A stretch of DNA of 64,000 nt from Chionis minor. Its lineage: Eukaryota > Chordata > Aves > Charadriiformes > Chionididae. Made by a program: the position numbers and the translations under genes. This document shows positions 21,098 to 33,900 of the stretch, piece by piece. Each line of letters opens with the position of its first letter. Position 1 is the first letter of the stretch. The notes beneath the pieces were generated by a model. The model was not told the DNA's origin. It worked only from the letters and a program-made list of their open reading frames with translations, and made no database searches. The stretch is from contig VZSF01006717.1 in NCBI GenBank assembly GCA_013398295.1, forward strand, positions 1,307,472 to 1,371,471. Reading direction: 5' to 3'.

Positions 21098-22544
21098 GCA
21101 TTGCAAGGACCTCACATCTGGGAGAAGCAGTCTGGAGACTCCTGAGTAGATTACATTTCTTCTAAGGTGGTGTTGCTCCTGGGGAACAAGAAGCCAACTC
21201 CTTCCTATTTTGATTTATCTCACCATTGGAAGTGTGGAGAATGGGGGGTCAACAACACTGGGTCTGATTGTTTCCAGTCTCCATAGGCACCATAAATTAT
21301 GAGTCATAGGCTCATCCTGAGTTATTCGGTGACTAATCTGAGGCTGGTCTTGAGGCTTCGGGCCAATTTCTTGCTTGCAATGTTGGCTTGCCGTAGCTCT
21401 GTGTTGTGAATGTGCGGTGCAGACCTTGTGAACACACGGCACCTAGGAGAACTGGCTGAGCTACCGGAGGTGGTGCTGATGAGTCAGAGAGTGGCACTGC
21501 CCTCTGCACCAGTACCCCACTGGGGTGGCTGGATGTACGGTGCAAAAGGCTGTGACATTTGTGAGTCACTTTGTGGGACTCAATGTGTTCCACACCCCTG
21601 CTGAATTGTTGGGACCAGTCATGGACTCAGAGACAGTCCAAGAGGAACAATTTCTGGGTTTCGATTGTTTTGTCAACCAGTGGCAAACATGCTGCTGTTC
21701 TGAACACTTCTATCTTTGCAGGTTGTACCCCACAGCCTAACATGTTGCACTGCCTGAACTCTGTCCTGCTGTTTAGCTTCTGTTTTCTCTGCCTAAATTT
21801 CACCCTGTTGCTCTAAGTTTGCAGAAGTGTCAGTAGATGTGTTCCCTTCCTCTCTGATGTGGACCCTCATTATGTTCCCTCTGCGGATGTTTCTTGGCCA
21901 CTGACATAAAATGGTTCTTCTCCTCGCATCAGCTCATTGAATTCTGCCCTTGATCCTTCCTGTTCTTCGACTCCTAACACCTTTTATATATAACAATAAT
22001 ACTCCTTTTCCCCCAAAAGGTGTCTGCAAAGACACACTCAAAGGTGGATCACTCCAGAACTGCAGAAGAGGAAACAGGCAGCTGGGTCTGAATATATCTC
22101 CTTGTGTCTCTGGATGCATCTCTCCATGGTTGCTCTTTCTCAACCTCTTCTGGCAGTTCTGCTTTCCAGGGTGTCCCCTGCCACCGCAAAGCAGCTTTGC
22201 CCCAGATACATTAGCTTATCTTTTCCCAAGTTAAATCTCATTTTGTTTCCTGCTCATTTCTAATCTCTCTAAATCCTTTTGAAGGATTTCTCAGTTTGCA
22301 CTGGAATTCACAGTCACTTCTGCTGGAGGTGCCAGCTCGGGGAGTTCACCGGGAACCTTCTCCTTAGTGCTGCTGAGTCAGGAGGGTGCTGTTGCTCCCA
22401 GTGCCGGGGTAGTAGTGGTGCTGCCCCACAGCGTGGGCGCAGGTGCAGCCCTGCACGTAGCTGCGTTCAATCGTCTGGTAAGCTGTATTTCTCCCTCACC
22501 ATCAGATCGGAATTGCCTTGTGCAGCTGAAGGAACCGTGGGAGT

Positions 22545-22650
22545 CAGCGGGTCCTAGACTGCAGAGCAGAGCAGAGGTGTGGGAGGTGAGGGAGCTGCGT
22601 CCAGTTCCCAGCCGGGCCACCGACGCTCTGCTTTGCCTCCCTGCCTTGAT
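22545..22650 (+). repeat. Probable MIR-like ancient SINE fragment
   Basis: GTCCAGTTCCCAGCCGGGCCACCGACGC-type wording, then CTCTGCTTTGCCTCCCTGCC and TTGATTTCTCCATGCATAAT, follows the order 'ttcccagctctgccactgac...cctcagtttctccatctgtaaaat' typical of MIR-class elements. The copy is strongly diverged. Confidence 0.35.
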
Positions 22651-25600
22651 TTCTCCATGCATAATACAAACCCCATCCTCCTCTTTTGGGACCCTTGACA
22701 GATGATCAAGTGCCACTCACTGCTTATTATTTCATTGCCAGTTAGTAGAAGGCTTCCCATCTTGCTGAGATTGTTAGGGATCTCTGTGTGCTTTCCCCCA
22801 AAGCAGGTAAGTCATTGTCCCCTCACCACCTGGTCCCAGCTGCGGTCATGTTTCCCTGCTCCTCTCCATCATTTGAGAGAGAACCTCAACAGGTATTTTG
22901 GTACCAGTAGTACCTCCTTCCATCTGCTCTTTGGGAAGGGGACAGGAGCATATGGGGTGACGCGGTAGACTGGAGGGGAAACAGCAAGGCGCGGCTCAGG
23001 AGGGGCTTTGCTGGCTGGGAGAGGTAGGGGACAGCGCAAGGCCGATAAGGGAGGAAGGTAAGGGATGCCCTGTGAGGTGGGAGGATGAGGAGGAACAGTC
23101 TGTGTCTCAGGAGTGGGGTGGGGCAGGCCTGAGATTATCTGGCAGCCCAGGACGCAGGGAACCCTGCCAGTTACGAAACCTCCTGCGCTCCCATGGACAC
23201 ATCTCTCGCCGGTGTGAATTGCTTTGAGTGCTGGAAAAGCTGTGGTTAGGGTTTGCAGGAGTGCCTGAGCTGCCAGCTTCACCAGCCGCTGGGGAGCCTT
23301 CCCTGGGCAGCCCCTGGGCCTCCCCATGCCGAGGAGAGCCCTGCTGCAGAAAGGGCGGTCATGAGATGCTGCACGGCTGCTTCTGTGGCTATCGGGTCCC
23401 AGGAGTCTCCCCTCTCTAGGAGGTGACCATGCAAGGTGAAGAGGCAGCTGCTAGAACTGAGGGTGGCCAACGTTGAGAATCGTGTGCTACTTACACCAGC
23501 GCAAGAGCCGTGTGGTGTGCAAGACTACCTGCTTTTAGTCAACCCAAAAAACCTTCAATCCTTCATACTTATGGATGAATAAAATCCAACATGACCCAAG
23601 TATACTCCAGAAGCTCGGGAGGTCAACGTCACCAGACTGAGTTAGTTTGCAAACCGCTGCGGGGTTCAGCTGGGCAGGTGATTTGCCAGCAATGACTTTC
23701 CTTCCTTGCCTTACATCCTGCCAGTGAGTCCCTTCTGGCACACTTCAGACTGCTCTCCCGGCTCTCGCCATATCCCTTTACATCCAGGTTCCACCCTATT
23801 TAATCCACTCCCCATCGTCTGGTGTTGTCAATCTCAGACCTTTCCTAAGCCTGGAAGAGGATTGTATATACATCCTTGTCTCGCTGTGGATATTTTTTAT
23901 GGTTTCTCTCCTGGTTTTAAGTCACTTGAGCCCTGTTTGCTTTTGGGTTGTAGATACAAGCAAAACCCAGGCATCCAATCAGAGGTATCCACAGCAACTG
24001 CTAAATATTTTTTTCCAGGGGGGACCTTCAAGGCCTGTTGGTGGAGAGGTGAAGTTTTGGCTGTTCTGTGCCAGGGTACGTCACCATGCACCTATCCAGG
24101 GGCCATTTCAGAGGGCTTTTGCACTGCTTTGTTCCAAAGTATCTTTACATCCCTTTCAGGCTCCTCAGACATCTGAGCACCAGAAGCCAAACCCATTAGC
24201 TCCTCATCGTCGGTGTCCTGGGATCATTCAGCGGCAACTAGAGCACTGGTACCCTGCAGCTTCCTCATGGGAGGCTCTGCTCCAAGCACCGATTTTTCAC
24301 TTTTTCTTTAATCACATCACCAAGTTCTAATGCCCGGCAAGAACTTTGACCCTTATCCAGGGATTAGTTGTTATCCTTAAGAGCTTTCTGTGGCAAGCCT
24401 TATAAAAGAACTCCAGCTTTGGAGAATGCGGGCAAATCATGTCCACTGGGTTAATTTTCTTTATTAGCTGACTACCTCGTTCTTCCGTCCACAGCCCTCG
24501 GATATTGTCTCCTCGCTCCAGGAGAAGGGCTGTTCCCATCAGTTCACAGGAAGTTCACTGCCAGGATCCTTGTGACCACCAAGCCACCCTCAGCAAGAAG
24601 GGGAAATCTCGGCCTTGGTGAAATTAAGGGAAAAATGTTATGTTCCCTCGTCGGGCTGTTTCACATCCCGCCCCAGCAGAATCAGGCAGTGATGGAGGGC
24701 TGGTAGACAGACCCTGTACAGAGGCAAAACATTTTAAATAGGGGGTGCAGAGGCAGCTGGGGTTAAGCAGAAGTAGCAAAATCCTCAGCTGTTTAGCAAG
24801 TTGTCTTCATGAAAAGAAATGCGGGCATCTGTCTCTTTCCTTGTGTCTCTGTTGCAGCATATTTCAAATATAATCCTGTTTACTGAGCAAGATTTTAGCA
24901 AGGCATAAAAGGGGATTATTTTTTTTTTTCTCCTTATTGACTGTTATTTTGCATGTGTCTGCAAGATACTCGGATACGGGAAAACTGGGAGCGCAGTGGT
25001 TTTTGCTCTAAGTAATTAGAGGCAGGATTCACAGGTATATTCTGGCTGCTTTCAGCCTTTCCCGTGACAGAAAGCAGCTGCACACCCAGCATTAGCCAAT
25101 CTGCTAATAGGCTGTGTCACAAGACACAGCATCACCATGTCTCACAAAGCAACTGCATTGTCCTCCCTAAGCTCATTGTGCGAAATATCACGGGAACACC
25201 ACCAAATCATGTCCCGCAGACCGTTCCAGACTAAACATCCACGGCCCGGCTCCCTGACCCGGAGTGGGGTCCTTGAGGGAGGAGAGGAGAGGAGGTACCT
25301 CACTTTTACTCTGCTGGGCGCACAGGAGGTCCACGTGCTTGTTCGGCATCTCCACGCAGACCCGCCTGTATGCATGGACTCCTCATTTTCTCGTTCAGAT
25401 GAGAAGTGCGTGGGGCATGTTAGCGACAAAAACCAGTCTGTGGGTACCTCTGAACCAGCTCCTTGGCTCTCCCAGCCCAGGCGGTCAGGCAGACTGAGCC
25501 CTGCGCCAGAAAAGAGTGGATCCTTTAAATCCAGGGGGCTAGCTAGCACTAGAAGACTGGTCTCTAACTTGCGGAGGGTGAGGGGATGTGGGTAAAGATG

Positions 25601-25789
25601 GAAGGCGGAGTAATGAGACGAAAACTGCTTGGAGGCTACTACAGGGAACGAAGGCAGTTTTGGATAGTGCCTTTTAGCCAAGATGAACCAAAACTGCAGC
25701 TTCTGTGGAAGATTTTTTGCCAAACCCTGTGTTTTGGCTTGGTGTAAAAGAAACTGGCTAAAAGTTACCGGGTTGTGCAGTACAGGAGA

Positions 25790-25960
25790 TCCTATACCTT
25801 GGTGCTCTGCCAGACCTGAGACTCCTGAGTCCTCTTCCCAGCCCTGTGCCTCGCTTGCTAATTAGGATGGTATCAATCACTATGCTGGTCTCTGCCTCAG
25901 TTTCCTCATCTGTCAGTGTCGACAACAGTATTGTGGTGATAACAGTATTGAGGTACCCTG
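25790..25960 (+). repeat. Probable MIR-like ancient SINE fragment
   Basis: ACTCCTGAGTCCTCTTCCCA, then CTGTGCCTCGCTTGC, then TCTGCCTCAGTTTCCTCATC with TGTCAGTGTCGACAACAGTA, parallels the ancient SINE order 'gactcctgggttcttttcccagctctg...gcctcagtttcctcatctgtaaaatggggataatagta'. The central word is an excellent match; the flanks are diverged. Confidence 0.5.
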
Positions 25961-26754
25961 GGGGATGATCAGTGAGTGAATTAATGGCAAGGAGTTAAAG
26001 ATGGCTTAATTGGTAGCCTCTGTCAGGTGCTCAGAGATTCCACGATAGCCGACAGTGAGTGGTGAGCCGAAGCTTGGCGTGCTGTGCAAAGCATGTCTTT
26101 TGCTTACCTTGCAGCCTGTCTCTGAGTCTTTGCTCCTCTCTGAGTGGATCCGAAGGAAAGTCACGCCTCAATTAAGACAAGGGCTCATCAGTCATGTAAT
26201 GTTATTTCCAGGTGTGCAGCAGTCTGTGTGGGCAGGATGGAGTAGCTTCCCAGCTGCAACTATCTTCCCTTGAAGCAATGTGTAAAGAGATAATGCAGGA
26301 GTAACATCCTCTAGGAGACCCCCACATGTTGCATGTGATGACAGAGAAAAGGGAAAAAAACTAGGAGAAAAAGAGCAAAGTGGGACGTTGCTTGTAGCAT
26401 GCTAGTGCTGTAGTGTTTTAACTATAAACTGGTAAAAGGTGGGAAGCACAGTTCTGGAGGAGAGAAACCTGGAGAGTGCAAAACATCACACAGTCTGCTG
26501 GCAGGGTAAGATGAAGGACTGGAAACGTCTGCTGAGAGCTGGATTTGGCCTCCACCACCACAGTATGAACTGTGAGTCTGGGGCATGACAGCTGCTTATT
26601 AAGTTTCAAGGGTTTTTTTTCAGTCTTTGAACCTCTGCTCCTCTTCCAGGGGTGTTTTAGAGCTCTTCAGAGAAGTCAGATATGTAGATCTCCGCAGAAC
26701 GGCCCAGCGAAGTGCCCTACTTTGTCACTTCTTCTAGATCACTAAGACGTAGTT

Positions 26755-26870
26755 GCCAGGTCTGTGATCACCTCTGAAACACAGGCAGAAGATCACCCTT
26801 GTGGATCATTTCACCTCTCCGCACCTCAATTTCCTTTTCTGTGAAACAAGGATGTTACAACCAGCATCCT
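26755..26870 (+). repeat. Probable MIR-like ancient SINE fragment
   Basis: TTTCACCTCTCCGCACCTCA followed by ATTTCCTTTTCTGTGAAACA and AGGATGTTACAAC matches in order the MIR 3' words 'tcacctctctgggcctcagtttcctcatctgtaaaatgaggat'. Judged by eye. Confidence 0.45.
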
Positions 26871-28099
26871 CCTGAAGAGCAGAGTTGTGCCCAGAGGCTG
26901 GCAGAGGCCATGGGGCAGGAGCAAGGGGTAGGGGCAGAGCTGGGGGGCCACACATAGCAAGACCCTAGAGGACCAAGACTCTTCACACATAGGGGATGGT
27001 GCCTCCAGTGCGGCTGAGTGGGAAGAAAGCGGATGCTCAGCACTGGCGCGTCCGCTCTGCACCCTATGGCACCAGCAGTGCTGTGCGTTACGCAGGTCCC
27101 CCTGGGGACCTGGGGTCCCCCAGTCCATGGGGGCTGCCCTGCGCCTCACTTCAGGATGCGCTGCTTTGTAACCCCCCTCCCCTGCCCGCAGCAGGTCCCC
27201 GAGGCCACCAGGCACCCACCTTAGCCCCCATCCCCGCAGCTTCTGCCTCCAAAGACGGAGCCTCTTCCCCCTGAGAACGGAGCAATGTGGCAACGCTCTC
27301 AGACCTTGGCTCGTACCAGCAGTAACCTCCGAGCTGCTGACTGTTGCTCAGCAATAAACACCACTCGTGCTATTAATAAACACTATCTGTCAGCCTTGGT
27401 ATTTTTAATGCCGGGACACTGTGCCCTGGCATGCGGAGCCACTCAGAGGCTGAAGGCCGGTTTCGGAGACGAGTCTAAACTGGCGTAAGACGCCGCATCG
27501 TGCAGCCCTGCAGCCCCTGACTCTTGCAAGGCTGAAGGTCTCTGCTCTCCTTGCTGTATTAAGCAGGATCCAAGTTCCTCCCCACCAGGGATTTCCTCTC
27601 CCGCCCGTTGCAATCCCAAGGCACTGAGACTTCAGAGGCAGGCTCTACCCACTCTTATAGCCTTGGACAGATCTAACAGGATCTCAGGGCTCGTGTGAGT
27701 CAGTAAAAATACTTCAGCTTTTTCCCCGTGATGTGCCAGTACATTTAGCTGAATCAGCAAGGGAACACTGCCTACTTACACAGTGTCTTTGGACTCGCAG
27801 TCCTGGTATAGGAGGTTTCAAGCACCAGCTTGAGACGTGCTCCCCTCTCCACAGAGGTCGCCGAGAAAGTCCTGGTGGGATCCATGCATCTCAACGGGGC
27901 ACCCAGATCCTGCCCGCCACGTGCGACTCCTCCGCTGACAGCCTGTAAGAGAAATAGGAAGGAAAAGGAAGCATGTGTGGGAGCTGGTCGTGCTGTACTG
28001 AAGCCGCTGGCTGCTTCCACATGGCTGGAGTGCGAGCCACCCCTGCAACGAGCTGGTGTGTTCTCTGCTGGGGTTAGTCTGTGCCCAGGCAGGGTCAAA

Positions 28100-28360
28100 G
28101 GGGGCTGGTGCGATGCCGCGAGGGGGCCTGTGTGGGAGAGGGTCTGGGGCAGCGGGAAAGAGCCGGTTTCGCCTGCAGCCTCAGCCTTTGGCCCTGGAAG
28201 TGCCAAAGCTCAGGCGGCGGGCGGGTGGCTCCTCCCGTGCTCTGGGGCAGGGAGCGCGGCTGTGGGCGCTGGAGAGCCGGGGTGGGGTGCGGCTGGTGTC
28301 GGAGGGGGGGACGCAGCGGGCTGGACGGGGCTGCACCCCAGGGGTGCTTTGCCCTTCGGT
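28100..28360. other. CpG-rich, G-rich patch in intergenic DNA
   Basis: I count about 20 CpG in 300 bases (28081-28380), including CCGCG, GGCGGCGGGCGGG and GAGCGCGGC clusters, with roughly two-thirds G+C. This stands out against its CpG-poor surroundings. It is shorter than a standard CpG island and no exon or TATA-like element is attached. It could be a promoter of an unannotated noncoding RNA, an enhancer, or simply a GC-rich patch that escaped methylation. Confidence 0.45.
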
Positions 28361-28423
28361 GCTGTGAGTGTGGCAAGGGTGGCTGCCAGACTGACCAGGG
28401 ATGGGGAGGGGGAGTAGAGGAAC

Positions 28424-28457
28424 GGCCGAGCAAACAGTGAGCTGGCCGAGCAAACAG
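28424..28457. repeat. Two tandem 20-bp units
   Basis: GGCCGAGCAAACAG occurs at 28424-28437 and again at 28444-28457, period 20, just downstream of the CpG-rich patch. A simple short tandem duplication. Confidence 0.85.
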
Positions 28458-29299
28458 CCACCAAAGTGAAACAATCAGGTCCCGTCCTGGTAAAGCTCAG
28501 CAAATACTGCGTAAAACCTGCTGCTGGCAGTGGTGCTTGCCCTAGTCATCAGGTATAGTGCTATCAGAGGGCAGATACGGAGCAACCTGGGGAGGCAGGG
28601 AGAGGTTGTGCAAGAGAAAGCTCTGGCCAGCATGACTCAACACTCATTAGCAGTGGCACACCTATGAGAAGCCCATTAAAACTGAAAGGAAAAAGCTCAA
28701 GCGCCTTATTTCTTCCCTTTGCTGTAAACCATCTCTTTTCCTGTGTGCACATCTCAGGGTCTGCAGTGATGGCAGCGGAGAGAGAAGTGCTGTCGATTGT
28801 AATCCCTGGTTCTTGGAACCGCACAGCATTTCTGGGGAATTAGTCCACGGTTTGAAGAGCTTCCAGCATCGCTGGAAGCAAGTCATTATAATGGAGTGCA
28901 CGAGAGGAAAGGGAGGTGGGAGAACAAAGTAACAGAGATAATCCCTTACACTGCCTCTTTAAACCCCCTTCCGTCCGTTCTTGGATGTGCCCTTGAAGAA
29001 AGCACCAAACTAGAGAGAGAGGGAACTTCTATGTGTCTAGGTATAAATACCCTGACCTGGGGTGTGCAGACTGGAGACACGAGCAGAAAGCGTGTCTGCA
29101 GCACACCTCCCTGACGCTGGTGTCCCTTGCTGGTACATCACTGGGAAAATGGCTTCATTTTTCTGCTCCCATTAAAGACACTAAAATGTAGGTTTACCCT
29201 GAAACGCTTAGTATACAGCTGTAGGACTGGCCTTGGAGTAAAAGTTCCTTAAGTCACTTCTCCATTACTATTTTACAAGGAGATAGCTAAATCCAGTCA

Positions 29300-29470
29300 T
29301 CCCTTGGGTATGTCTGCATTGCATTCCAGAGGTGGGATCACAGCTTGGTAAACACATCCTAACGAGTTTGGGTTTTAATCTGAGTTTTAACCTAGTTTTC
29401 TGCCTGTTAGCATGGGTACCAGTAGCGGTGTGTCACCGAGATGCCTGGATTACAGACCCCTCCTAGGCCA
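29300..29470 (+). repeat. Probable ancient archosaur/amniote repeat fragment
   Basis: TTGGGTATGTCTGCATTGCA, then GAGGTGGGATCACAGC, AACACATCCTAACGAG, TTTTAATCTGAG and a later GTAGCGGTGTG follow, in order, an old repeat common in reptiles and birds ('gggtatgtctacactgca...gtgtgattgcagc...agacatacccacgctag...tttaatctagc...tagcagtgtagcc'). Family name left open. Confidence 0.42.
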
Positions 29471-30872
29471 AATTTGGCTGTCTGCTGCCGCTCATACTCT
29501 CCTGTTAGTCCCCAGCTAGTTTAAAGCTGGCTCAAGGATGTCTCCCCAGGCCATCCTTGTGATTTTGGACTGCCGTTTTGGCACTTTACATTACTGTCAA
29601 ACTCCCGCTACATCCTCTGGTCCAGAGCCACCACGAAAGCTCCCCTTCTGCCCCATACATGTCTGAGCTCTTGGGCTTGCTGGTTGGGACCAAGGTGCAC
29701 AGCCCTATTGCAATTTGGTAGAATGGATCTCTCTGTAAAGGCAGGGGCTCCCAGAGGTGTGCTGCAGCAGGGACGGATGGTCCCAGCCCTCTGCGCCGAG
29801 GGTGGCTTTGTTCTTCTAGAGGGTGCTGCAAAGGAGACAGGTCATCCTGCCCCATCCATCCTCTTGCTGACTCTCTCTCCCACCCTCATGGTGCCCACAG
29901 CAAGCTTTTAGGCACTTAGGAGGGGTCTTCTCTCTCAGAAACACCACCCCAAGCCCACTGTCTTTTATCTGATTCAGATTAGTTTTCTTTCTGCTTTTCT
30001 CTTCCCTCTGCTGACATACAGAAGAGTGATATCCCCACAGGAGAGGGTCTGGACGTGCTTCAAATGATGTCAGCTTTGATTTATTTTTGTTTAATATCAT
30101 GTTGCTTACTGTTGCCATTGCATGGAGTTATCCTGATTTCACAAAGGCTGCTCTTCTCTGGACAGGACAGAGGGTCTGAAAACAATTTTTTCCCCTTGCC
30201 TACCTAAATATCCAAAGCAGGCTGTTCTGTCATAAGAGCTTTGCTTAGGCTAGATCTTTCCTCAGCCGAAGTGGTGGGGAAGAAGGTGAGGCTAAGGGGG
30301 AGAGCAAGAAGGGGATGCGTGTGCTCTACCACAGTTGAGGTTTCTCAGTTTGTCTCCTCGTCTCCCCTCCGCAGAGCCTCCTTCCACTCCTGCCAGTTTC
30401 CCAGTGGTCTAATTCAGAGTTGCGTCTGGGACGGGGCCAGTGCCAGACACTGCAGGGAAGAGGGGCAGGAAATGCGGCTGCAGGTAATTATGAAACAACC
30501 TGCTCAGATGTGTCGTTTTGTCTTAATCCCTGTCAATCAGGGCTGGCTTGTATCCTGGAGCAAGAGGGCTTAGAACTCTTACGTTTTTATTCTGTCTCGT
30601 GTAGCTCTGGATGTTCTTTTTTATCCATTGAAACATCTGATCCTTTCGTGCTTCCTGCAAAGCTCTTGGCCTCCCTGATGACAACGATTTCCATCTGTGC
30701 TCTCCCTCAGATCATTTCCAGGCTCCTTCTGGTGAGCGTGTGGGTTCGTGGGGATCTGAGCTCCTGTTTTGTGAATGAGCTCAAGGGCTTGCTGGGAAGG
30801 CTGCTTGAGCTCTTGCTGCCTCACAAGCTCTACAAAGCTCTGCGCCCTGTCCTGCAATCGGCAGGACTGTGT

Positions 30873-30916
30873 GGGTCCTGGTCAGTGTAGATGGGTCCTG
30901 GCTGGTGTAGATGGGT
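30873..30916. repeat. Two tandem 20-bp units (GGGTCCTGG..GTGTAGAT)
   Basis: Unit one is 30873-30892 and unit two 30893-30912, differing at two positions, with the start of a third unit (GGGT). A small recent tandem duplication with no visible function. Confidence 0.85.
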
Positions 30917-33900
30917 TTCTTGCCAGGGTCATGAGCCAAGCTGTTGGGCTGTTCAGAGAAGGAAGAAGATGACTCCGCACAGGAGAAGAGGAAGGGAAGA
31001 TGCCCAGAACCCACATGCTCAAGCCATGAGCCCTGTCTTAGCAGGGACACTACCTGACACACACTTTACTTCTTGTACGTCCACCGGCAGATGAAGAACA
31101 CTGCATTTGTTGCCGCTACTACTTTTAGTATGCAGCTCTCAAACGCATAGACCTATATTGTCTCAAAACGTTCGCTTGTTTTGTTTGGCCTGAATCCTAG
31201 AGGACATAACTGTGGGTTTCCGAATATTTAAGGCCAATGTGTTATTTATAAGCCATGTCGGAAACATCCTGAGCATGTGGATTTTTAGTGAGGAGAGTCT
31301 GGGTTTGGTATGTCCGCACACCTCGGGTTTGCCATTCTGCAATGCTGTCTGTGGTGATTGCATATGAGGTTAGCAATGTCTGTAGCTGAGCTAGTCTCAT
31401 GACATTCTCTTCTTAACCTCTTCAAATTTACTGGCAAATAGCAATGAATTAATAAGGTGGGTACCGAAGGACTGAGGGAGACCTTGTGTGCTTTTGGATC
31501 CTTTGCAGTGCTCCTGTTTAAACTCCTAGCAGCTGTCACACTCCTCTACTCTCCTTTGCCCCCCAAACAAAGCGCTTGCCCTTTCTTTCTCAGATGGTGA
31601 CCACTGTCCTTGATGTAGCAGCCCAACTTGCAATCACTTCCCCAAGGGAGGAGCAGGAGACAGCAAATTGAGCCTCCTCCTCTCAGTACTGTTCCATCCA
31701 CCCATCCCTCGTGGTGTTTAAATGGAGCTCATCTCTGTGCTGCTTGCCCACAGTGCCCCTCCTCAGCAGTCTTCTGCTGAGATACACAATCCCTGCAGCA
31801 CAACTGCCCAGCAATTAACCAAGAGCCAGACTGGCTCCTGGGGCCCACGTTTTCCTTCTCCTGCAGGAGCAATTAGGCTGCTCCGAGGCTGTCTTCAGTA
31901 AGCTGATGTTATCTCCACCATGACGAAGCCGTGCAGCCCTTGGAATAGCCATGCCAGGGTCACTCTCTCCCCGCTGCCTGTGAGATAGGCTGAGCTCCAG
32001 GACTCTTCCAGCCATCTTCAGCCAATGGGCAAAGCCTTTCCATTAGCAGCACCAAAGCTTGAGAAAGCCTCTCTGCTCCGTGCTTGAGGCAAGCCTGCAT
32101 GGCTTTTCAGAGGGGAAACACATCCCGTGAGAAAGCCGTGCTTTACTTGGCACGTTGAGGCCAAGGAGCTGCTCTGACTGGGGACTGGTTCTCCCGTGGA
32201 GAGCCTTGGCTTTCCAACCAAACCACAGAAGGTCTGAGATTTTGCTGCCCGCTAATTGATACAAGATAAAAGTTTGCGTCAGGGACGCCTGCTCCTGCTG
32301 ACACCGTCATATCCAGTGGGTTGGCTCCGCTCGGGTGTTAATTGTGTCTAGGAGTGCTCCCAGCCGCCCCGTGTCACTGCCCAGGGAGAGGCAATCTCTA
32401 CCCTGGAAAGCTTTTACCTAATTAGACAAGACAGATAGGGAGGGAGACAGAAAGAAGGAAGTGGCAAAATGGCTTGCCCAGGGCCACATGTTGGGTGAGT
32501 CGCCGCAGCAGGATGTGAAGCCAGGTCTTGTGGTGCTGGTGCCACAGCTACACGTTGCTTCCACGACAGGGCTCCGGCACAGCATGGTACGGGACCCATC
32601 CCGGGGCCAGGCACCCTCCAGCCCACCCTTCCCCTTTCCCTGTGGGCTGCATGAGGATGCTTTCCTCTCCTGGCACAGACCATAGTTCAGCAGGTGGGAG
32701 TATGGGTGGGAGGACAGGGAGGTGAGCACTGGCCAGCCAGCATGAGCCAAGAGCAGACAGAGGGTTTGGGGCACTGTTTGCAATGGGTGGTGACGGTTGG
32801 GTGGGTGAAGGGTATTGTGTTCCTGGAGCCAGGGGCAGGCAGCTGTGTGGCTGATGCCAGTGGTAAAAATGCATAGCCATAGGAGTGACGTGGTCTGCCG
32901 TTCCCGCATACTTGCGGGTGGCTCCCCTTTGCCCAGAGTGACCGCCGCACCGACCATTAAGCCTGGGGCCACCTGTCTGAGGATGTAGTGTCTGATGCTG
33001 CATCAGCCACTGGAGAGAGAAGACTACAGGACCGGCTCCACAGAGGGCACCAGTCCCATCGGGCTCTGTTGTTGGGGACATGGGGGCTGGACCGGCACTA
33101 AAATCACCCCCTTGGTACCCACCTTGCCTTGAGCGTGGCTTCAAAGCAAAAATAAACTGGACGTATCACCTACACTTCTCCATATGCAGCGGGACTCATC
33201 CTTCCAGGTCAGTGAGACCCCTCTGCCCTGCCCCGATGTCACAGTGACCGAGGCTCTACCCCATATTGTCCAATTTTGCTGCAGAGTTGAGGGGTTTGAG
33301 TGACAGAACATGCAAAGAGACCAGGGCCCTTCTTGCTGAGCTGTTTTATTCTGCTACCCATGACTATTTGGGGTACATCAAGATCTTGAGTTATACATCC
33401 TGGCAGAACACTTTATATCTTATGATGACTGCAAGTTCTTTAAACAGCAAGCCAAGGTCTTGCAAAGGAGGGGAAGGGCAGGGCTGAGAGAAAATGGCCC
33501 TGAACTGTGAGACACTGAGGGGAAGAAAGATCCTTATTTCAGCTATTTCAGCAGACAAATTTTCCTCTAGATACCAACTGTTTGGGACCCGCTTGTGGCT
33601 CCCCAGAGCCCTGATGCATGAATAGGAGAGGAGGTAAGTTAGGAACAATGTGCTTCCAGTGAGCTGGGAGGACCTACTGGGCTTCAGGTTCAGCCTGGTC
33701 TGCAAGCCATTTCAGCACAGGCATGCTCATGCATTATTGCCCACAGGATTACATTAGCAGGACTGTTTTTGCCCCATTTTGCCCCTACCTCTGATGCTGG
33801 GGATCACCTGGCATTTTGATGACAGGCTTTATTTGTTGAGGAAAGTCAGCAATGAGGTGTTTCACCTTTCTCCCTGATTAGATGAGCCAGTCCCATGGAA

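Larger units (their letters stand above)
19051..28099. other. Intergenic, no gene supported
   Basis: About 9 kb without a convincing coding exon on either strand. Frames of up to 193 codons (25142-25723, minus) have no motif, repeat or splice-linked neighbour. Contents recognised are a T21 run at 21077-21097 and three probable MIR-like fragments listed separately. The rest is unassigned. Confidence 0.6.

Noticed and set aside
27830..28417. 195-codon plus-strand open frame over the CpG-rich patch
   Set aside because: GC-rich sequence lowers stop frequency; overlapping long frames occur in several frames and on both strands there, which points to composition rather than coding.
32418..33144. 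184- and 198-codon minus-strand frames overlapping each other
   Set aside because: Two overlapping frames of the same GC-rich stretch with no domain similarity; at most one could be real and neither has support.
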